Both the position numbers and the translations under genes were made by a program. Below the pieces are notes generated by a model. It saw nothing but the letters and a program-made list of their open reading frames with translations. It did not search any database and was not told the origin of the DNA. This document shows positions 3,393 through 5,743 of a stretch of DNA of 5,743 nt, piece by piece. Each line of letters starts with the position of its first letter. Within the stretch, counting starts at the first letter, position 1. This DNA is from Methanoculleus sp. UBA208 (GTDB lineage: Archaea > Halobacteriota > Methanomicrobia > Methanomicrobiales > Methanoculleaceae). Location of the stretch: NCBI RefSeq assembly GCF_002498065.1, contig NZ_DAFZ01000119.1:9897-15639 (forward strand), read 5' to 3'.

Positions 3393-5743
3393 GTGCCGAC
3401 AGACCTTACCGAAGCACTCAAAGCAATGGGCTATGCAGATGCCGGGGTCCGTACCCTGGTGGAGTCGTTCCCCCCCGCCGTCATCGAGTACCTGCGGGAC
3501 TTCCGGCTGCAGGAGGTCCGCGACATCATCGAGACACTCCTCTACATATATATCGCCCAGAACAGCGCGTCATCCCGGGGGGAAGGGGAGGGCGTGGTCG
3601 AGCAGAGTTGTTACGCCTATACGTCGGGGCCGCTCTTTGCACTCAGGCAGGTCGACCTCATCGAGTCAGCCTCATGGCACGGCACGACGGTGATCAGGGC
3701 TACCTCTGCCGGAGAAGCAATCGCCCGGCCGCTGATGGAGGCGCGGCTCCGGGCGCTGGACATCCCGGGGCTGGCGCGCGAGATCCACGAGGTCGTCCCG
3801 GCCCTCCTCGCGGGGACCGTGAAGGGGTCATTCATCAACAAGACCTTCCCGTCCGCGCTCCCCCGCACCGAAGAGACGTTCGTCAGTTTTCTCCTCAACA
3901 ACAGCCCCGGCCTTTTTCTCGAGTGCGAGCGGTTCGCCGCCCGGCTCAGGGCCGCCGGGTGCGCGGTCCTTGCCTACGCCTACGATCTCGACGGGTCCAG
4001 GGCCGACGGTGTTGTCTACACCTTTCCGCCGGAGTTTGCGTATATCCTCAAGGGGATGCTTGAAGCGATCGACCCGGGGGTCCGGGAGCACTACGACATG
4101 CTCCTCGAGTCGTTCTACTCGACGTTCACCGTTCTGCGCTATCTCGCCTGCGGCGAGGACTACGACCGTATCCGGACATCCCCGGCCCACCGCCGCGAAC
4201 TCTCACGGGTGCTCATGCAGCTCACCGATGCGATCTATATCCTCGAGCAGGTGCCTCAGGACGACGGGGTCGACCTCGCCCGGTTCATCGTCAAGGACCG
4301 GAACCTCTATGATGCGCTCCTCCGGGACCTCGGGCGGGCCCTGATGGCCGAGGTTGCCGCGAAGATCGTCATCGACCGGCCGGCCCCGGCGGCGGAGCCT
4401 CTCCCTCCTCTCCATGGAGGGGCCGCTCCCGTCCCGGAGGAGACCCCGGCCGTGGCGCCCCTGCCTCCGGTTGAAGAGGAGCCGGAGGAGGAAGAGGTCG
4501 GGTGGGACGAGATCGTCTTCCCCGACGAGGAGGAGGAGCCGGAAGAAGAGGAGGAAGAGTTCCCGCTCCCGCCGCCGCCCGCGCTCCGCCGGTTCGTCAC
4601 ACCCCCTCCGGCCCCCGTACTCCGGCCCGCCCCTGAACCGGCACCACTCGCACCTTCGGTGCTCGAACTCCGCTCCTGTGGAGCGTCGCAACTCGCACCT
4701 GACGGTGCTCATGCTCCCGCCCCTGCGGCCAGTCGCATTCCGCCAGTCGTTCACCGTTCCGACGGACTTGATATCTTCCTCGGCCATGCCCCGGACGGGC
4801 GGCGGGTCGACTGGTCGCCGGGGCAGCTCAACAACGGCCACATGATCATCCTCGGCGGCTCGGGGGCCGGCAAGACCGAGACGATCCGGTGCATCGCCTC
4901 GGAGCTTGCGGCACAGGAGATGCCGGTCGTCCTGATCGACTTCCACGGGGACATGGCCGCGAGCGACGGGGACATCACGTCCTACAAGATCCGCGAGGGC
5001 GGGCAGTACTACTTCAACCCGCTGGAGCTCGACCCCGAGATCGACGAGATCACCCCGCTCCGGGCCACCTCGGACTTCGTCGACGCCATATCCATCAACT
5101 TCCCGACGCTCGGCATCCAGCAGCGCAGGAAGATCAAGAACATCATCAAGGGCTGCTACCGGGCCTCGGGGATCACGGGGAACACCGAGACCTGGATACG
5201 GGTGCTCGACTTCGACGACATCGAGGGCGAGATCATGTCCTGCGAAGACGAGGCGATCCCGGCCTATCTCGAGGACATCTTCGACTACAAACTCTTCTCG
5301 GGAGAGGAGAAGATCTCTCTTCCGGCGATCCTCTCCGGCGGGATAACCCATATCAACTTAAACGCCCTCCCGGAGAACCTGCGCTACCTCTTTGCGGACC
5401 TCTTTCTGCGGCGCATCTACTACACCCTCCAGGCGACGGGTGAGATCCCGCGCGGAACGGAGGACGAACGGGCGAAGTTCCGGCTCTTTGTCATCGTCGA
5501 CGAGGCGAAACTCCTGGTGAGCCAGAAGAGCGGTTCGAAGACGGCGATCAAGGCGGTCTTAAACAAGTACGCCACCGAGATGCGGAAGTTCGGGGTCTCG
5601 CTGATCCTCGCGTCACAGCTGATCGCCCATTTCAACGAGGAGATCCTCGCGAATATCGCCGTGAAGTTCTGCATGCGGTCCGAGAACAAGAAGCAGGCCC
5701 AGGAGAACGCCAAGTTCTTCGAGGTGAGCGAGAAGGATCTCCT
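3393..5743 (+). CDS. HerA/FtsK-superfamily ATPase with winged-helix-like N-terminus (3' end cut off)
   Basis: I checked the frame codon by codon; it is open from GTG 3393 to the window edge (783 codons, no stop). An in-frame stop at 3312 limits the start. GTG 3393 has a short GGTGA 4 nt before it; ATG 3426 is an alternative. Residues 1-330 are mostly helical, with two stretches resembling winged helices (about 75-125 and 165-225); this is tentative. Residues 330-455 are a Pro/Glu-rich, probably disordered linker. From about 455 comes the ATPase: Walker A G-G-S-G-A-G-K-T (488-495), then V-V-L-I-D-F-H-G-D, F-N-P-L, Walker B L-F-V-I-V-D-E (698-704) and the S-L-I-L-A-S-Q sensor strand (Gln742). 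These are typical of DUF87/HerA/VirB4-like ATPases, ring motors that pump or translocate DNA. The rest of the motor fold and any partner genes lie beyond the edge, so export, repair, transfer or defence roles remain open. Confidence 0.88.
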   Translation, partial: MPTDLTEALKAMGYADAGVRTLVESFPPAVIEYLRDFRLQEVRDIIETLLYIYIAQNSASSRGEGEGVVEQSCYAYTSGPLFALRQVDLIESASWHGTTVIRATSAGEAIARPLMEARLRALDIPGLAREIHEVVPALLAGTVKGSFINKTFPSALPRTEETFVSFLLNNSPGLFLECERFAARLRAAGCAVLAYAYDLDGSRADGVVYTFPPEFAYILKGMLEAIDPGVREHYDMLLESFYSTFTVLRYLACGEDYDRIRTSPAHRRELSRVLMQLTDAIYILEQVPQDDGVDLARFIVKDRNLYDALLRDLGRALMAEVAAKIVIDRPAPAAEPLPPLHGGAAPVPEETPAVAPLPPVEEEPEEEEVGWDEIVFPDEEEEPEEEEEEFPLPPPPALRRFVTPPPAPVLRPAPEPAPLAPSVLELRSCGASQLAPDGAHAPAPAASRIPPVVHRSDGLDIFLGHAPDGRRVDWSPGQLNNGHMIILGGSGAGKTETIRCIASELAAQEMPVVLIDFHGDMAASDGDITSYKIREGGQYYFNPLELDPEIDEITPLRATSDFVDAISINFPTLGIQQRRKIKNIIKGCYRASGITGNTETWIRVLDFDDIEGEIMSCEDEAIPAYLEDIFDYKLFSGEEKISLPAILSGGITHINLNALPENLRYLFADLFLRRIYYTLQATGEIPRGTEDERAKFRLFVIVDEAKLLVSQKSGSKTAIKAVLNKYATEMRKFGVSLILASQLIAHFNEEILANIAVKFCMRSENKKQAQENAKFFEVSEKDL
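4646..4710 (+). repeat. Palindromic repeat cluster inside the ATPase linker
   Basis: ACTCGCACCTTCGGTGCTC (4646-4664) and ACTCGCACCTGACGGTGCTC (4691-4710) are near-identical copies 45 bp apart that differ only in the loop. Each holds a hairpin, GCACC-TTC-GGTGC (4650-4662) and GCACC-TGAC-GGTGC (4695-4708). Between them lies a third perfect hairpin, CGCTCC-TGT-GGAGCG (4671-4685). The frame stays open through all three and encodes low-complexity residues (S-V-L-E-L-R-S-C-G-A-S-Q-L-A-P). The copies differ in length by one base, so they are read in different frames after the loop. It looks like a dispersed palindromic repeat absorbed into a tolerant coding region. Confidence 0.6.

Noticed and set aside
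3385..3693. GTG-started frame at the beginning of the ATPase gene
   Set aside because: It ends after 102 codons with an Arg/Ser/Pro-rich sequence, while the frame starting 8 bp later runs on into the ATPase motifs.
4646..4710. CRISPR array
   Set aside because: There are only two copies, each internally palindromic with a changed loop, no uniform spacers, and they lie inside a coding frame.
4354..4845. Plus-strand Arg/Ser-rich frame within the ATPase linker
   Set aside because: It is an out-of-frame reading of the linker. The ATPase frame continues without a break on both sides.
4203..5351. Minus-strand open frame of 382 codons opposite the ATPase
   Set aside because: It lies opposite the Walker A region of a verified continuous gene. 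Its translation is a charged, repetitive shadow without recognisable motifs.

Overview
The window is about 5.7 kb of GC-rich DNA that looks archaeal, most likely from a Methanomicrobiales methanogen (Methanoculleus-like). No rRNA or other taxonomic marker is present, so this is inference. It rests on archaeal TATA-like elements about 26 bp upstream of starts, GGAG/GAGGTG ribosome-binding sites, GTG starts, a DUF2124-like protein (a family I know mainly from methanogens), and a histidine kinase with the H-D-I-N-N phosphoacceptor style common in methanogen kinases.

Left part (1-1573, plus strand). This holds the 3' end of a divergent polyprenyl-synthetase-like gene, a 61-residue 4-oxalocrotonate-tautomerase-family protein, an unrecognised 115-residue acidic protein and a 160-residue DUF2124-like protein. 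All point the same way, but several have their own TATA-like sequence, so they may be independently transcribed rather than one operon. The DUF2124-like gene looks leaderless.

Middle (1557-2990, minus strand). A membrane-bound PAS histidine kinase converges on the DUF2124-like gene. The two coding regions overlap tail to tail by 17 bp. No response regulator is next to it in this window.

Divergent intergenic region (2991-3392, 402 bp). It carries the kinase promoter on one side and, on the other, a good TATA box followed by a leader of about 130 nt. That leader can fold into two successive stem-loops, one with a perfect 10-bp stem. A perfect palindrome lies upstream of the TATA box, and part of it recurs in the leader.

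Right part (3393 to the window end, plus strand). One uninterrupted reading frame of at least 783 codons, still open at the edge, encodes a HerA/FtsK-superfamily (DUF87/VirB4-like) ATPase. It has an N-terminal region with two possible winged-helix segments, a long Pro/Glu-rich linker, then a P-loop ATPase with clear Walker A, Walker B and sensor-type motifs. Within the linker, the DNA carries three small hairpins and a 45-bp-spaced direct repeat that resemble a palindromic repeat element absorbed in frame. Partner genes, if any, lie beyond the right edge, so its pathway (DNA processing, transfer or defence) cannot be decided here.
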